Assembly (NCBI RefSeq): GCF_000577275.2
Contig: NZ_HG916852.1
Span: forward strand, 2,669,001 to 2,733,000
DNA: 64,000 nt
Source: Rhizobium favelukesii
GTDB lineage: Bacteria; Pseudomonadota; Alphaproteobacteria; Rhizobiales; Rhizobiaceae
Reading direction: 5' to 3'
Part shown: piece by piece, positions 10,997 to 20,312 of the stretch
Layout of the letters: every line of letters begins with the position of its first letter
Numbering within the stretch: position 1 is the first letter of the stretch
Notes under the pieces: model-generated
Seen by the model: only the letters and a program-made list of their open reading frames with translations
What the model was told of the DNA's origin: nothing
Database searches by the model: none
Program-made: the position numbers and the translations under genes

Positions 10997-12450
10997 GGTT
11001 TCAGCTCCTCCAAAGCCTTACGCAATTCGGCATGATCCGAAAACGGCAGGGTAACGCTCCCGATCGTCTGCCCTTCCTCGTGTCCCTTGCCGGCAACGAT
11101 CAGCGTGTCGCCGGACGTCAGCATCTCAACCGCCATGCGGATCGCCTCGGCGCGGTCGCCGATTTCGGTTGCGCAGCCTGCGGCCGCCATGATCTCGGCG
11201 CGGATGGCCGCCGGCTCTTCTGAGCGCGGATTGTCATCGGTGACGATCACCACATCGGCCAGACGGCAGGCGATCTCGCCCATGATCGGGCGCTTGCCGC
11301 GATCGCGATCGCCGCCGCAGCCAAATACGACAATCACACGGCCTGTGGTAAACGGCCGGACGGATTCCAAAACATTGGCGAGCGCGTCCGGCTTGTGCGC
11401 GTAATCGACATAAGCGAGCGCGCCATCCCTGGTATGGCCTACCAATTCCAGACGCCCGGACGCGCCCTGCAGCTTCTCGAGCGCGGCCATGGCGACCTTC
11501 GCCGGCACGCCCGTCGACATGGCAAGACCTGCCGCCACAAGTGCATTGGCCACCTGGAAGTCGCCGGCAAGCGGAATGTCGACCTCAAAGATCTCGCCGT
11601 CAGCATGAATTTCAGCCACCTGCTTATGACGGAAATGTTCGACGCGCTTCAGCGCCAGGTAATCGCCCTTGCGGCCGACCGTGCGAACATCGTGCCCCGC
11701 ACGGCGAGCTGCCTCGACCGCTTGTTCCGACCAGGCATCGTCGGCAAAGATCACCGCCGGTGCGCCCTTCGGCAGCAGCGTGTCGAACAGGCGCGTCTTT
11801 GCGGCCATGTAGCTTTCGACCGTCGGATGGTAGTCCATGTGATCACGGCCGAGATTGGTAAAGGCGGCGGCAGCGAGCTTGACACCGTCCAGGCGGCACT
11901 GATCGAGGCCATGGCTGGACGCCTCCATTGAGGCATGTGTGACGCCCTCGTCCGCGAGTTCTGCCAGCAGCTTGTGGAGTGAAACCGGATCAGGTGTTGT
12001 CAGTGAGCCGTATTCGTTGCGTGTCGGCGAGACGACGCCAGTCGTGCCGATCATCGCGGCCGCATGGCCGGCATGGGCCCATATCTGCCGGGTGAAGGAG
12101 GCAACCGACGTCTTGCCGGCTGTGCCGGTCACGGCCACCATCGTTTCCGGCTGCTTGCCATAGAAACGCGAGGCCGCGATCGACAGGAAGCGTCGCGGGT
12201 CGCTGACGACAAGAACGGGGACGGAAGCGTCAATGCTGTGGGAGGCAACTGCTGCGACGGCACCACGTGTTGCCGCATCGGCGATAAAGCCTGCGCCGTC
12301 CGCCTTCGTCCCGGCGACAGCCACAAACACCATTCCGGGTTCGATCTTGCGGCTGTCGGACGAGATGCCGGAAACCGCCAGCGCCCCGACAGACCCGGCC
12401 AATTGATCAAGTTCCGGAAATGCATCTCCGGCGATGTCTCGCAAGTTCAT
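10993..12450 (-). CDS. murE: UDP-N-acetylmuramoyl-L-alanyl-D-glutamate--2,6-diaminopimelate ligase
   Basis: A 485-residue Mur ligase adding the third stem amino acid. The P-loop is [13 protein letters not shown] near residue 108, and [15 protein letters not shown] is the N-terminal UDP-binding domain. [11 protein letters not shown] in the C-terminal domain contains the DNPR tetrad found in meso-diaminopimelate-adding enzymes (lysine-adding enzymes differ here), so the peptidoglycan is meso-DAP type. The SD before the ATG is weak. There is a 66-base gap from ftsI, one of the largest gaps inside this cluster. Confidence 0.97.
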   Translation of the reverse strand: MNLRDIAGDAFPELDQLAGSVGALAVSGISSDSRKIEPGMVFVAVAGTKADGAGFIADAATRGAVAAVASHSIDASVPVLVVSDPRRFLSIAASRFYGKQPETMVAVTGTAGKTSVASFTRQIWAHAGHAAAMIGTTGVVSPTRNEYGSLTTPDPVSLHKLLAELADEGVTHASMEASSHGLDQCRLDGVKLAAAAFTNLGRDHMDYHPTVESYMAAKTRLFDTLLPKGAPAVIFADDAWSEQAVEAARRAGHDVRTVGRKGDYLALKRVEHFRHKQVAEIHADGEIFEVDIPLAGDFQVANALVAAGLAMSTGVPAKVAMAALEKLQGASGRLELVGHTRDGALAYVDYAHKPDALANVLESVRPFTTGRVIVVFGCGGDRDRGKRPIMGEIACRLADVVIVTDDNPRSEEPAAIRAEIMAAAGCATEIGDRAEAIRMAVEMLTSGDTLIVAGKGHEEGQTIGSVTLPFSDHAELRKALEELKP

Positions 12451-12516
12451 CGAATGTACTTTTCTCTTTCAAGCCGCCGCGCCCCGTGGCGAATCGGCTC
12501 CGACATTCATTCAGAC

Positions 12517-14268
12517 TCAATAAGACACCAACATGGCCGATCCGTCGTCACCGAACTTGGGTTCCACACCGAGAATTGGCGCTGCGCGGGCAATGATGTT
12601 CTTCACCATCGGCGCTGCAGTGTACGCGGCGATGTTCTGGCCCTTCTCACCATTGTGCGGTTCATCGCAGAAAGTAAGAACGACATATTTCGGGTCATCG
12701 ATCGGGAACGCCGCAAGGAACGCATTGAAGTTGAGGTTCGTCGCATAGCGGCCGTTGACGACCTTGTCGGCCGTTCCGGTCTTTCCGCCGACGTTGAAGC
12801 CGGGAACGTCCGCATTGCGGCCCGAGCCCTTGATGCCGTTCAGCTTGAAGAGATAGCGCACGTCGTCGCTGGTGCTCTTCTTGACGACCACTTCAGCGAC
12901 TTCATCTGCCTGCTCACGGTTGCGCGGCAGGAAGGTCGGCTCGATGAGCTTGCCGCCATTGACGAGCGCGGCACCGGCGACGGCAGTCTGCAGCGGGGTG
13001 GTCGACACCCCGTGGCCAAAGGAAATCGTGATGGAATTGATTTTCTTCCAAACCTTCGGTTGGCTCGGCATTTTCACTTCGGGCAGTTCGGTCTGCATCT
13101 TGGTCAAAAGGCCGAGCTTCGTCAGGTAGTCTTTCTGAGCATCCATGCCGACGATGTCGATGATGCGGGCGGTACCGACGTTCGACGAGTACTGGAACAC
13201 TTCGGGCAGCGTTAGCCAACGGCGCTGACCGTGGAAGTCATGGATAGTGAAGCCGCCGATGCGGATCGGCTGTGTCGCATCGAAGCTGTCGTTGAGGCTG
13301 ACCTTGCCCGTGTCGAGCGCCATGGCGAGCGAGAAGGTCTTGAAGGTCGACCCCATCTCGAACGTGCCATTCGACATGCGGTTGAGCCAGCCCTCCTTGG
13401 CGCCTTCCAGCGGATTGTTGGGATCGAAATCCGGCGCCGATGCCATCCCAAGCACCTCACCGGTATGAATATCGAGGATGACGGCGCCGGCGCCCTTTGC
13501 CTCGTAATTCTTGACTGCGTTGACGACGACATCACGCACGATGTTCTGGACACGAACGTCGATCGACAAGCGCACCGGTTCAAGCGGCTGATCGCTTGTC
13601 ATGCCAACTGAAGCAAGGTCGGCAAGTCCCTGATCATCGATGTATTTTTCCATGCCGGCAACGCCGCGGTTGTCGATGTTGACGTAACCGAGGATATGCG
13701 CAGCAGTCGCGCCACCGGGATAGAAGCGGCGTTTTTCAGGCCGGAAACCGATGCCGGGAATGCCGAGCGCAAGGATCTGGCTCTGCTGCTTCGGTGTCAA
13801 CTGGCGCCGCAACCAGGCAAAATGGGATGTGCGGTTCGCGAGCTTCTTGTAGGTGCCTTTCATGTCGAGGTCAGGCAAAACCGTGGCAAGCTTCTCGACG
13901 GCCTCGTCCGCATCGACGACCTTGTTCGGCTCGGCAAAGAGCGAGACGGTGCGGATATCGGTTGCCAGCACTTCGCCGTTTCGATCCAGAATATCAGGGC
14001 GCGACGCCATCAGACGATCCGGCGGCAGTATGCTGGACACAACTTCCGGATCGCGAATCGCGTATTCGACGAGACGCCCACCGATCACGCAATAGACCCC
14101 GAGGAATCCGACGATCAGCAGACCGACGCGGCTCTTGGCCTGTACTGCCTTCTTCTTTCTCGATCCCTCGATCTGCACGTTGCCGGACGCCCCGCCAAGA
14201 CGGTTGTATACGCCAGCGGAAAAATGCGCCTGGCTCTTCAAGACCATGATGCGTGAAAGAAAGGACAT
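12517..14268 (-). CDS. ftsI: Class B penicillin-binding protein, septal transpeptidase FtsI (PBP3)
   Basis: A 583-residue D,D-transpeptidase that cross-links septal peptidoglycan with FtsW. A short basic cytoplasmic tail and one transmembrane segment (GLLIVGFLGVYCVIGGRLVEY) precede the PBP dimerisation domain. The active-site motifs are complete: STFK (nucleophile Ser), SSN and KTGT (in GGKTGTADK). The start is an ATG 2 bases after the ftsL stop, with GGAG about 5 bases upstream. Confidence 0.96.
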   Translation of the reverse strand: MSFLSRIMVLKSQAHFSAGVYNRLGGASGNVQIEGSRKKKAVQAKSRVGLLIVGFLGVYCVIGGRLVEYAIRDPEVVSSILPPDRLMASRPDILDRNGEVLATDIRTVSLFAEPNKVVDADEAVEKLATVLPDLDMKGTYKKLANRTSHFAWLRRQLTPKQQSQILALGIPGIGFRPEKRRFYPGGATAAHILGYVNIDNRGVAGMEKYIDDQGLADLASVGMTSDQPLEPVRLSIDVRVQNIVRDVVVNAVKNYEAKGAGAVILDIHTGEVLGMASAPDFDPNNPLEGAKEGWLNRMSNGTFEMGSTFKTFSLAMALDTGKVSLNDSFDATQPIRIGGFTIHDFHGQRRWLTLPEVFQYSSNVGTARIIDIVGMDAQKDYLTKLGLLTKMQTELPEVKMPSQPKVWKKINSITISFGHGVSTTPLQTAVAGAALVNGGKLIEPTFLPRNREQADEVAEVVVKKSTSDDVRYLFKLNGIKGSGRNADVPGFNVGGKTGTADKVVNGRYATNLNFNAFLAAFPIDDPKYVVLTFCDEPHNGEKGQNIAAYTAAPMVKNIIARAAPILGVEPKFGDDGSAMLVSY

Positions 14269-14270
14269 CT

Positions 14271-14678
14271 CTACTCCACCGATCCGGTTGCCATCAGGTC
14301 TTCTTCTTCGGGTTGCGGCACCACTGCCTTAGGCTTCGCTTTGGCGCCTGAACCAGCCTTCGCCTCGGTAACGTCGGGAACCGCAACCTGCGACTTCAGC
14401 ATCGGCAACTCGCTGGCATGAACGAGAGAGGTGGACGCCGTCGGCTGCAGCTGAAGTTCGCCATTGTAGTTGTTGACGAGACGCTCGAGCCTGTTCGGCT
14501 GGGACAGCAACGCCCAATCGGCCTTCAACAGGTCGATCGTGTCCTTCTCGAGCTTGATCTCCGCTTCAAGGCGATGAACTTCCTCGAGCTTGAGTTCTGC
14601 GTGATGCTTGATCGTGTAGGTGACGGCAGCCGCGGCTGTCATGACACCGACCAGGATGAGGTCCAACGTTCTCAGCAT
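14271..14678 (-). CDS. ftsL: Cell division protein FtsL-like bitopic protein
   Basis: A 135-residue small protein: short cytoplasmic N-terminus, one transmembrane helix (LDLILVGVMTAAAAVTYTI, residues about 5-23), then a charged helical stretch (KLEEVHRLEAEIKLEKDTI) likely to form a coiled coil with FtsB, and the LERLVNNYNGELQLQP motif of alphaproteobacterial FtsL. The C-terminal 40 residues are Ala/Lys/Pro-rich and probably disordered. The ATG at 14678 lies 1 base after the rsmH stop. The assignment rests mainly on position between rsmH and ftsI plus topology, since FtsL sequence is poorly conserved. Confidence 0.9.
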   Translation of the reverse strand: MLRTLDLILVGVMTAAAAVTYTIKHHAELKLEEVHRLEAEIKLEKDTIDLLKADWALLSQPNRLERLVNNYNGELQLQPTASTSLVHASELPMLKSQVAVPDVTEAKAGSGAKAKPKAVVPQPEEEDLMATGSVE

Positions 14679-14679
14679 A

Positions 14680-15705
14680 TCAAGCTCCGAGCTTTCCGAG
14701 ACTTGCCAGGTTCGGCAGCCCGAAGATGGAAACATCAGCCGCTTCGGCGGGGGCTGCGGTGCGCAGCCCTGCACGCAGCTTGGCGGAGCGCGCCCGCGGG
14801 TTGACCTCGGCTTCCGCCTCGCTTGCAGCCACCATCGGCTTGCCGATCCGCTCAAAGGTCGCCGCGCGCTCATGCGCGACGGGCAGATGACGCGAGCCCG
14901 ACGCCTTGCCGGCACGATCTGAGAAGAACGTCTTGACGATCCGATCCTCAAGCGAATGGAAGGTGACGACAACCAGACGCCCGCCGGGCTTCAGCGCCCG
15001 CTCGGCACCAAAGAGCGCCTGCGCCAGTTCGCCGAGCTCATCGTTGACGAAAATCCTGAGCGCCTGAAAAACGCGCGTCGCCGGATGAATCTTGTCCTTC
15101 ATCTTGCGCGGCGTAACGAGCTCGATCAGCCCAGCCAGATCGCGCGTCGTCTCGAAGGGCTTTTCGGCACGCCGCTTTTCGATCGCGTGGGCAATGCGCG
15201 GCGACTGACTTTCTTCTCCGAGAAAATGGAAGATACGAATCAGATCGGCCACCTTGGCGCGATTGACCACATCGGCCGCAGAAACGCCTGCAGCCGACAT
15301 GCGCATGTCCAGAGGGCCGTTCTTCTGAAAGGAGAAACCGCGCTCCGCTTCGTCAATCTGCATCGACGACACGCCGATATCGAGCACGACCCCGTCGAGC
15401 CCGTCGTGGGGAGCACACTCGGCCAAATGAGAGAACTGAGAATGAACGAGTTTCAAACGACCTTGACTGTTTGCCACAAGCGCCTGGCCGGCTTCGATAG
15501 CGGTCGGATCGCGATCCAGCGCAATCACATCGGCGCCAGCATCGAGAATGGCTGACGCATAGCCGCCCGCGCCGAATGTGCCATCCAGAATGAGCTTGCC
15601 AGGGGAAGGTTCGAGCGCACCCAGAACCTCGTCGAGAAGAACCGGAATGTGGCGAACCGGTCCGCCACCGGCATCAGTTGAATCTCCGCCAGGATTCGCC
15701 GCCAT
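14680..15705 (-). CDS. rsmH: 16S rRNA (cytosine(1402)-N4)-methyltransferase
   Basis: A 341-residue SAM-dependent methyltransferase (formerly MraW) that methylates C1402 in the ribosomal P site. The SAM motif is [15 protein letters not shown] followed by [48 protein letters not shown] and [15 protein letters not shown] are family hallmarks. I placed the start at the ATG at 15705 (MAANPGGDS), 14 bases downstream of mraZ. The frame remains open further upstream through mraZ, but that extension has no homology-like features. Confidence 0.96.
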   Translation of the reverse strand: MAANPGGDSTDAGGGPVRHIPVLLDEVLGALEPSPGKLILDGTFGAGGYASAILDAGADVIALDRDPTAIEAGQALVANSQGRLKLVHSQFSHLAECAPHDGLDGVVLDIGVSSMQIDEAERGFSFQKNGPLDMRMSAAGVSAADVVNRAKVADLIRIFHFLGEESQSPRIAHAIEKRRAEKPFETTRDLAGLIELVTPRKMKDKIHPATRVFQALRIFVNDELGELAQALFGAERALKPGGRLVVVTFHSLEDRIVKTFFSDRAGKASGSRHLPVAHERAATFERIGKPMVAASEAEAEVNPRARSAKLRAGLRTAAPAEAADVSIFGLPNLASLGKLGA

Positions 15706-15719
15706 TCCGTTCCCTCGTA

Positions 15720-16160
15720 TTATTCGAAACGCCTGCCCGCCAGCCGACGCCCTCCTCGTGCCTGCATCTGCGCAGCCTGAAATGCCTGCGGCTGCCACAG
15801 CTGAAAATGATCCGCCCGACCGACGAAGGTCACCTCGTCGGAGACGCCGGTGAAGTCGCGAATGAAATCCGTGACCATCAGCCGACCTTCCGCATCGAGC
15901 TTCATGAAGATACCGCCCCCGTGGATCAGAAGCGACATCTCGTTCGCATCCGGCGAAAACGGATCCTCCGCAGCGATCTGACGCTCGAACCTTTCCAGAA
16001 GGTCCGGACCGCCGACGCTGATTGCCGGAAACACAAAGTCCTGGAAGCAATAGAGCTCCTGAACATTGCGCTGCGCCAGCACGGATCGAAACGCTGCCGG
16101 CACGGAGACCCTGCCCTTGGAATCGATTCTGTTGGTCGCATTTGAAAGGAAGCGGCTCAT
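15720..16160 (-). CDS. mraZ: Transcriptional regulator MraZ
   Basis: A 146-residue protein with the two SpoVT/AbrB-like half-domains of Mra[16 protein letters not shown] near the N-terminus and [15 protein letters not shown] in the second half. In E. coli MraZ is a dodecameric DNA-binding repressor of its own dcw operon. I used the ATG at 16160 ([13 protein letters not shown]), which looks like the usual N-terminus. An ATG four codons upstream (16172) has a slightly better-placed GGGA and cannot be excluded. It is the first gene of the cluster. Candidate MraZ boxes lie about 175 bases upstream. Confidence 0.95.
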   Translation of the reverse strand: MSRFLSNATNRIDSKGRVSVPAAFRSVLAQRNVQELYCFQDFVFPAISVGGPDLLERFERQIAAEDPFSPDANEMSLLIHGGGIFMKLDAEGRLMVTDFIRDFTGVSDEVTFVGRADHFQLWQPQAFQAAQMQARGGRRLAGRRFE

Positions 16161-16336
16161 GACACGAAACATCCGTTCCCAAAAGAGCCCGGACTGAACT
16201 CACAAGCCCGGAACCCCGAAATTCAGGCACAGCCTCGCGAGCCGAATGGGCACAATCCCATCCGGCGCTTCCGGAAAGGAAGACGCCTTGGCTTTGCGAT
16301 TGATGGGCACCTACCTGCCCGTGCGCAGTGCATAAA

Positions 16337-16374
16337 TGGGATAACATGGGACCATATGGGCGTCAATGGGAAAC
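16337..16374. promoter_or_regulatory. Four tandem MraZ-type TGGG boxes upstream of mraZ
   Basis: On the plus strand TGGG occurs at 16337, 16347, 16357 and 16367, exactly every 10 bp. The intervals are TGGGATAACA, TGGGACCATA, TGGGCGTCAA and TGGGAAACGC. E. coli MraZ binds TGGGN repeats separated by 5-nt spacers, which is the same 10-bp period. The boxes lie about 180 bp upstream of the mraZ start. They read TGGG on the strand opposite to the gene. Confidence 0.75.
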
Positions 16375-16433
16375 GCCCGTCTCACGATGAGCGCAGTATC
16401 GAAAATTTATAAGCTGTTAAGTTTAACAAAGGG

Positions 16434-16553
16434 TTAGGATCGCGCATCTGCAGGCTGAATAGCGGCGCGCTCGCCACCCTTTCGACGGCGGCAGATGACC
16501 CAAATAGCGACAGGCAAATAGGCAATTTCATACAGCGTCTTAGCGCGGCGCAT
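16434..16553 (-). CDS. Possible 39-residue membrane microprotein upstream of mraZ
   Basis: An ATG-to-TAA frame encodes 39 residues with one hydrophobic segment (LYEIAYLPVAIWVI) followed by a strongly basic stretch (CRRRKGGER), the pattern of a single-pass protein with a cytoplasmic tail. There is no clear Shine-Dalgarno sequence, so this is only a candidate. It ends about 60 bases before the TGGG boxes. The rest of the 16161-16736 gap shows no gene I can support. Confidence 0.22.
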   Translation of the reverse strand: MRRAKTLYEIAYLPVAIWVICRRRKGGERAAIQPADARS

Positions 16554-16736
16554 TCATGGACGAGGCGAATTGTCGCGACGCCACATGAAGAGGTAGGCCG
16601 CGGCTATCCACTTTGAAGTAGGCGACCAACCCCTTCGGATAGAACCACGTGCAAAATAATGAAGTGCCGGAGAATTGAACTAGTTGGAGGCTGCCGCATA
16701 TTATGCAGTGCTAAATAAATAACGTGGAGTACTGCT

Positions 16737-16931
16737 ATGACAAACTTCACATTAAAGGGGCTTCTTTACGGGCGTTTTGAGCCGGAAAAGCGTATTCCGC
16801 TGTCGCAGACTGGCATGACGACCGATATAAAATGCGATTCCTGCGGCAAGATATTCAAGCGTTGGTCTATTCTTGCTCGCAGCAGCACCACCTGCGAGGA
16901 ATGTCTGGCGAAGGCGCCGACCGCTCATTAG
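16737..16931 (+). CDS. Small hypothetical protein with a CxxC/CxxC zinc-ribbon-like motif
   Basis: A 64-residue protein. Residues about 33-36 (CDSC) and 53-56 (CEEC) form two CxxC knuckles about 16 residues apart, which could bind one zinc ion. The N-terminal 27 residues carry no recognised feature. A GTGGAG sequence 7-12 bases before the ATG is a reasonable ribosome-binding site. It stands alone, pointing toward the 3' end of rnpB. I do not recognise a family and make no functional claim. A shorter product starting at the internal Met before TTDIKC is possible. Confidence 0.5.
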   Translation: MTNFTLKGLLYGRFEPEKRIPLSQTGMTTDIKCDSCGKIFKRWSILARSSTTCEECLAKAPTAH

Positions 16932-16974
16932 CAACCGACGGCAATCACACGGAAGGCACGCTCCTGCAAAGGTA

Positions 16975-17390
16975 GTTCGCCAGCTGGCCTGTAAGCCGGG
17001 TTCTGTATGGCCCCGGCCGAAGCCGGAACGTGGCAGCCATTCCTCTGGGACAGCGTTCGCACGCTGCCTCACGCAACCCACCCGGATGACTGACCTGGAA
17101 ACCGGCCGGAAGGCTTGCGCCCCCCACGTCATCCCTATTCGGTCTTGCTCCCGGTGGGGTTTACCTTGCCATCGCCGTTACCGGAGATGCGGTGGGCTCT
17201 TACCCCACCCTTTCACCCTTACCTGCCGAGGCAGGCGGTTTGCTTTCTGTGGCACTTTCCCTGAGGTCGCCCTCGCCGGACGTTATCCGGCACCGTGTTT
17301 CCGTGGAGCCCGGACTTTCCTCACCCTACCGCCTTTCGGCATTGGTAAAGCGCGGCTGCCCGGCCAACTGGCACGGCTCCCTTAGCGGAG
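16975..17390 (-). ncRNA. rnpB: RNase P RNA (class A)
   Basis: Read on the minus strand, this contains the RNase P core signature GAGGAAAGTCCGGGCTCC, then the conserved AGGGTGAAAGGGTGGGGTAA and GAGCCCACCGC stretch, and ACAGAACCCGGCTTACAG near the 3' end. The closing helix P1 is visible: GCCAGTTGGCC at 17362-17372 pairs with GGCCAGCTGGC at 16979-16989. It is the catalytic subunit that cleaves tRNA 5' leaders. Ends are set from P1 and are good to about 10-15 bases. Confidence 0.95.
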
Positions 17391-17411
17391 ACTTGGGCCG
17401 AATTCCACTGA

Positions 17412-17441
17412 AATATCGCCAATCTCCACGCAATAGTGCAA
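17412..17441 (-). promoter_or_regulatory. Candidate sigma-70-type promoter of rnpB
   Basis: On the minus strand TTGCAC (17436-17441) and GATATT (17412-17417) are separated by 18 bases, matching -35 and -10 elements, and lie just upstream of the RNase P RNA 5' end. This would place the transcript start near 17400-17405. Confidence 0.4.
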
Positions 17442-17481
17442 GGGTTAGCCGAAGCGCCTCCTCGCCACCAGGCGCGCGTGC

Positions 17482-18669
17482 CTAGCGGAAGACGGGCGTC
17501 AGTTCCCTGCCGAAGTCCTCGGCCCCGAGCCAGCCTTGCGTCATGATGACAGCGCCCAGTCGACCGAGCTCATCCGATGATTTCGCGGCAACGAAATTGC
17601 CACCGGTCAGCACCGCGATCCGCGGCGAATCCGTATATCCCACGTAGGGATATGCACTTGTCGTGAAGGTCGCCACACATGGCGCGGAGGTCGTTGGGCA
17701 GCCGGCCAATGCTGGCATGAGCCGCAAAGCCGTTGACACCAGATGATCGCGCTCGAGCGAATCTCCGTCAGAGCGAAACCATGCTCCGATATCCTCCAGC
17801 GTGTCGAATGAGCGCGTTTCCAGATCGCCGCCGAGCTTGAGATAGGTCTTGCCGTCGGGATAGCCGACCGGCGGAAGGATATAGACACGGTCCTCGTCGC
17901 GGTCACCAAAGACGATCGTCGAAGGCATTTCGGAGAAGATCGTCATTTCCCGCTCACTAAGCTCGAAGAAGGCGACGGTGCGTGCCGCAACGCGAACATC
18001 GATGGCATCAGGCAGAAGATCATTGAAATTGCTGAACCCGCCGGCGGCGACCAGCACACGTTCCGCGGTGCAGCGCTTGCCATCCGCATGGATCTCTACG
18101 AACGTGCCTTCGTCACGAACCGCACCAACAGTTGCATCGATGACCGTCACACCGGCCTGCTCGGCAAGTTTGGTTTGAGCCCGAACCAACGCGCGCGGAT
18201 TGATGTGGCCTGCACGCCGCGCCTCGAGATAGCCGTTGAACGAAGGATTGAGCGCAAACTGAGGAAAGCGGTCGCGCAATGCCGCAGGCGGCAATGTTTC
18301 GACGTCGAGATCGAGCGCTTCGGTTACCTGCAGCGCCCCCCCAAGGAATCCCTGGCCCGGCCGGGCGGGCGGTCCGGCAAACAGACAACCCGCCTCCGAG
18401 AAAAAGGAAATGCCGCTCTTCGCTTCGATTTCCCGGTAGCGGTCGAGCGAGCGTGCCGCCAGCATCGCCCAGACCATATTGTCGTCGAAGGACCGGGTGA
18501 TGCGGGCCTCGTCGTAATGACTGGCAAAAACACCGTGATGGCTCTTGCGCTCGGCTGGCTCACCGGGGCCGATGAGCGCAACACCGTCGATCATGCCGGA
18601 AAGATGGCGGGCCGCAGCCGCGCCCATCATCCCGCGTCCGACGATGATCACCTTGAAATCAACTGCCAT
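17482..18669 (-). CDS. FAD-dependent oxidoreductase, DAO (glycine/sarcosine oxidase-like) family
   Basis: A 395-residue flavoprotein. The N-terminal dinucleotide-binding fold VIIVGRGMMGAAAARHL is a GxGxxG-type motif for FAD, followed by the DAO superfamily layout with a substrate domain. The middle section GHINPRALVRAQTKLAEQAGV and VLVAAGGFSN are typical of monomeric sarcosine oxidase-like enzymes. CVATFTTSAYPYVGYT and LTGGNFVAAKSSDELGRLGA near the C-terminus are the region contacting the flavin. It should oxidise a secondary or primary amine, but the substrate cannot be inferred. It is monocistronic, between rnpB and a transglycosylase gene. Confidence 0.8.
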   Translation of the reverse strand: MAVDFKVIIVGRGMMGAAAARHLSGMIDGVALIGPGEPAERKSHHGVFASHYDEARITRSFDDNMVWAMLAARSLDRYREIEAKSGISFFSEAGCLFAGPPARPGQGFLGGALQVTEALDLDVETLPPAALRDRFPQFALNPSFNGYLEARRAGHINPRALVRAQTKLAEQAGVTVIDATVGAVRDEGTFVEIHADGKRCTAERVLVAAGGFSNFNDLLPDAIDVRVAARTVAFFELSEREMTIFSEMPSTIVFGDRDEDRVYILPPVGYPDGKTYLKLGGDLETRSFDTLEDIGAWFRSDGDSLERDHLVSTALRLMPALAGCPTTSAPCVATFTTSAYPYVGYTDSPRIAVLTGGNFVAAKSSDELGRLGAVIMTQGWLGAEDFGRELTPVFR

Positions 18670-18768
18670 ATGTCACCTCATTCAGAGGCGAGATAACACA
18701 GGCGCCAAGTTGAATCATATTCTTACTTGCCCGGCCGAAGCGATTCTCGAACAAGCGGTTTTAGATGA

Positions 18769-19287
18769 TCAGTCGAGCATCGCCAGGACCTTGCCGCAAT
18801 AGGCCTTGGAGACCGGATTCATGCGGGTGGCACCGTGGCCGGCATTGTACTTCAGGATCGTGTCGCAGGTTTCGCCACCGCCGAGCTGATGCGCTGTAGC
18901 CAAGTATTTCATGCCGAACTTGATGTTTGTCTCGGGATCGAACAGGCCCTTCCTCGTACCCGAGTAACCCATCATCCTTGCCGTGGCCGGCTTGATCTGC
19001 ATGAGGCCGACTTCACCCGCGCTACCACGTGCATCGGGATTGAAATTGCTCTCGACGCGCACGACCGCCTGAGCAAGCTCGACAGGGACGTTGTATTGGT
19101 TTGCGTATTTGATGATGAGAGCTGAATAGTTGTTGGCGGTGAAGTCCGGCATCGCATAGCCGCTAGTCCGATCGACAGTCTTCAAAGGAAGTGTCTGGAT
19201 CCTTCCACCCCACTCGCCCGCGAAGGCGCAATTGATGCCCATCAACAGTGTACTGACGCACACTGCAGCAGAAATAATCTTATTCAT
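18769..19287 (-). CDS. Secreted lytic transglycosylase, SLT (family 1) domain
   Basis: A 172-residue exported protein with a Sec signal peptide (NKIISAAVCVSTLLMGINCAFA, about residues 2-23). The SLT fold follows: VVRVESNFNPDARG contains the catalytic Glu, GLMQIKPATARMMGY is the second hallmark, then NIKFGMKYLA and ILKYNAGHGAT. It should cleave the MurNAc-GlcNAc bond to form 1,6-anhydro ends in the periplasm. The product is small, essentially only the catalytic domain. Similar free-standing enzymes often assist secretion or conjugation machines, but no such genes are nearby. Confidence 0.88.
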   Translation of the reverse strand: MNKIISAAVCVSTLLMGINCAFAGEWGGRIQTLPLKTVDRTSGYAMPDFTANNYSALIIKYANQYNVPVELAQAVVRVESNFNPDARGSAGEVGLMQIKPATARMMGYSGTRKGLFDPETNIKFGMKYLATAHQLGGGETCDTILKYNAGHGATRMNPVSKAYCGKVLAMLD

Positions 19288-19547
19288 TCAGTCTAATTAC
19301 TCCGACCCAAAGAAATTCCGGATCATGATTAAATAATAATCCGGCTACATGCGGCAGATATACATTAGCTATTCTGCAGCATTTCTTTTTGTTTCAATTG
19401 ACAACCGCCTGAAACCCCAAAACAAACCAGGCGGCGCCGTTCGACGATGGCGTTAGACCATCGCAATGAGGAGATAATAGGGAAATCATGTGGCGGCGCA
19501 GCAGACTCCCGAATTCTTGGGAGTCGGTGCCGTCATAAAAGTACGAC

Positions 19548-20312
19548 TTATGAGACGTAATGTGAAAGCGACGCCAGCAAACGGTGCAGCGTGTCTATCG
19601 TCGAAAAATCTGCGATTCCATCGATCCGAGCAGGCCGGAAGTGGCGCTGGAAGGCCTCGACATCGCCTGCCGTCCTGTCGGAGAATTCGCCTGTGATTTC
19701 TGTCGCATAACCGTAAAGCGAGAGCATCGACTGCAGGGCCTCGACCGGCTGGCCGCGGTCACCGCGTTGGAAAAATCTTCCACCAGCAATCGGGGCAGGC
19801 TCGACCCAGTGCCCGACACCGGCTCTGTGGAGGTCTTTCCAGGGAAATTTTTCCCCCGGATCAACCTTCCGAATCGGTGCGACATCGGAGTGCCCAAGCA
19901 CCCGTTCGGGCACGATGGACCAACGTTGGCCGCAATCGCGACACAATTCAACGAGCGCCTGAATTTGTTCTTGCGGATACTCGGGAAGACCGCCGGGATG
20001 CCCTGCATTGGCGATCTCGATCCCGATCGACAGAGAGTTGATATCGGTCTCGCCCTGCCAATAACTTTTGCCGGCGTGCCAGGCGCGGCGCTCCTCAGGC
20101 ACGAGCTGAAGAACCTCGCCGTCTTCACTTACGAAGTAGTGACTCGAGACCTGGCTCTCGTCACGACAGAGCCATTCCAACGCTCCATCCCGCGTTGGCA
20201 TGCCTGTATAGTGCAGAAGGATCATGTCGGGCTTGCGCCCGCCTGCGCGCTCGCCGTGATTGGGCGAAGGACGAACGCTCGCCTTCCGGTAGTCGGCCTC
20301 GAACGAGGTCAT
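19548..20312 (-). CDS. N-acetylmuramoyl-L-alanine amidase, AmpD/AmiD type, with C-terminal peptidoglycan-binding domain
   Basis: A 254-residue protein. An Amidase_2 domain spans residues about 20-165, with zinc-ligand contexts LHYTGM and VLGHSDVAP and the substrate-side SIGIEIAN. The DPGEKFPWKDL segment is typical of the AmpD branch. A PG_binding_1 domain follows (GDRGQPVEALQSMLSLYGY to near the end). There is no obvious signal peptide, so a cytoplasmic role in muropeptide recycling is possible, although the wall-binding domain argues for export. The ATG overlaps the stop of the upstream DnaJ-like gene (ATGA), so the two are translationally coupled. Confidence 0.88.
   Translation of the reverse strand: MTSFEADYRKASVRPSPNHGERAGGRKPDMILLHYTGMPTRDGALEWLCRDESQVSSHYFVSEDGEVLQLVPEERRAWHAGKSYWQGETDINSLSIGIEIANAGHPGGLPEYPQEQIQALVELCRDCGQRWSIVPERVLGHSDVAPIRKVDPGEKFPWKDLHRAGVGHWVEPAPIAGGRFFQRGDRGQPVEALQSMLSLYGYATEITGEFSDRTAGDVEAFQRHFRPARIDGIADFSTIDTLHRLLASLSHYVS

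Noticed and set aside
19488..19535. A 16-codon frame with AGGAG upstream, near the amidase gene end
   Set aside because: Too short and overlaps a hairpin (19504-19525); no hydrophobic or other meaningful pattern.
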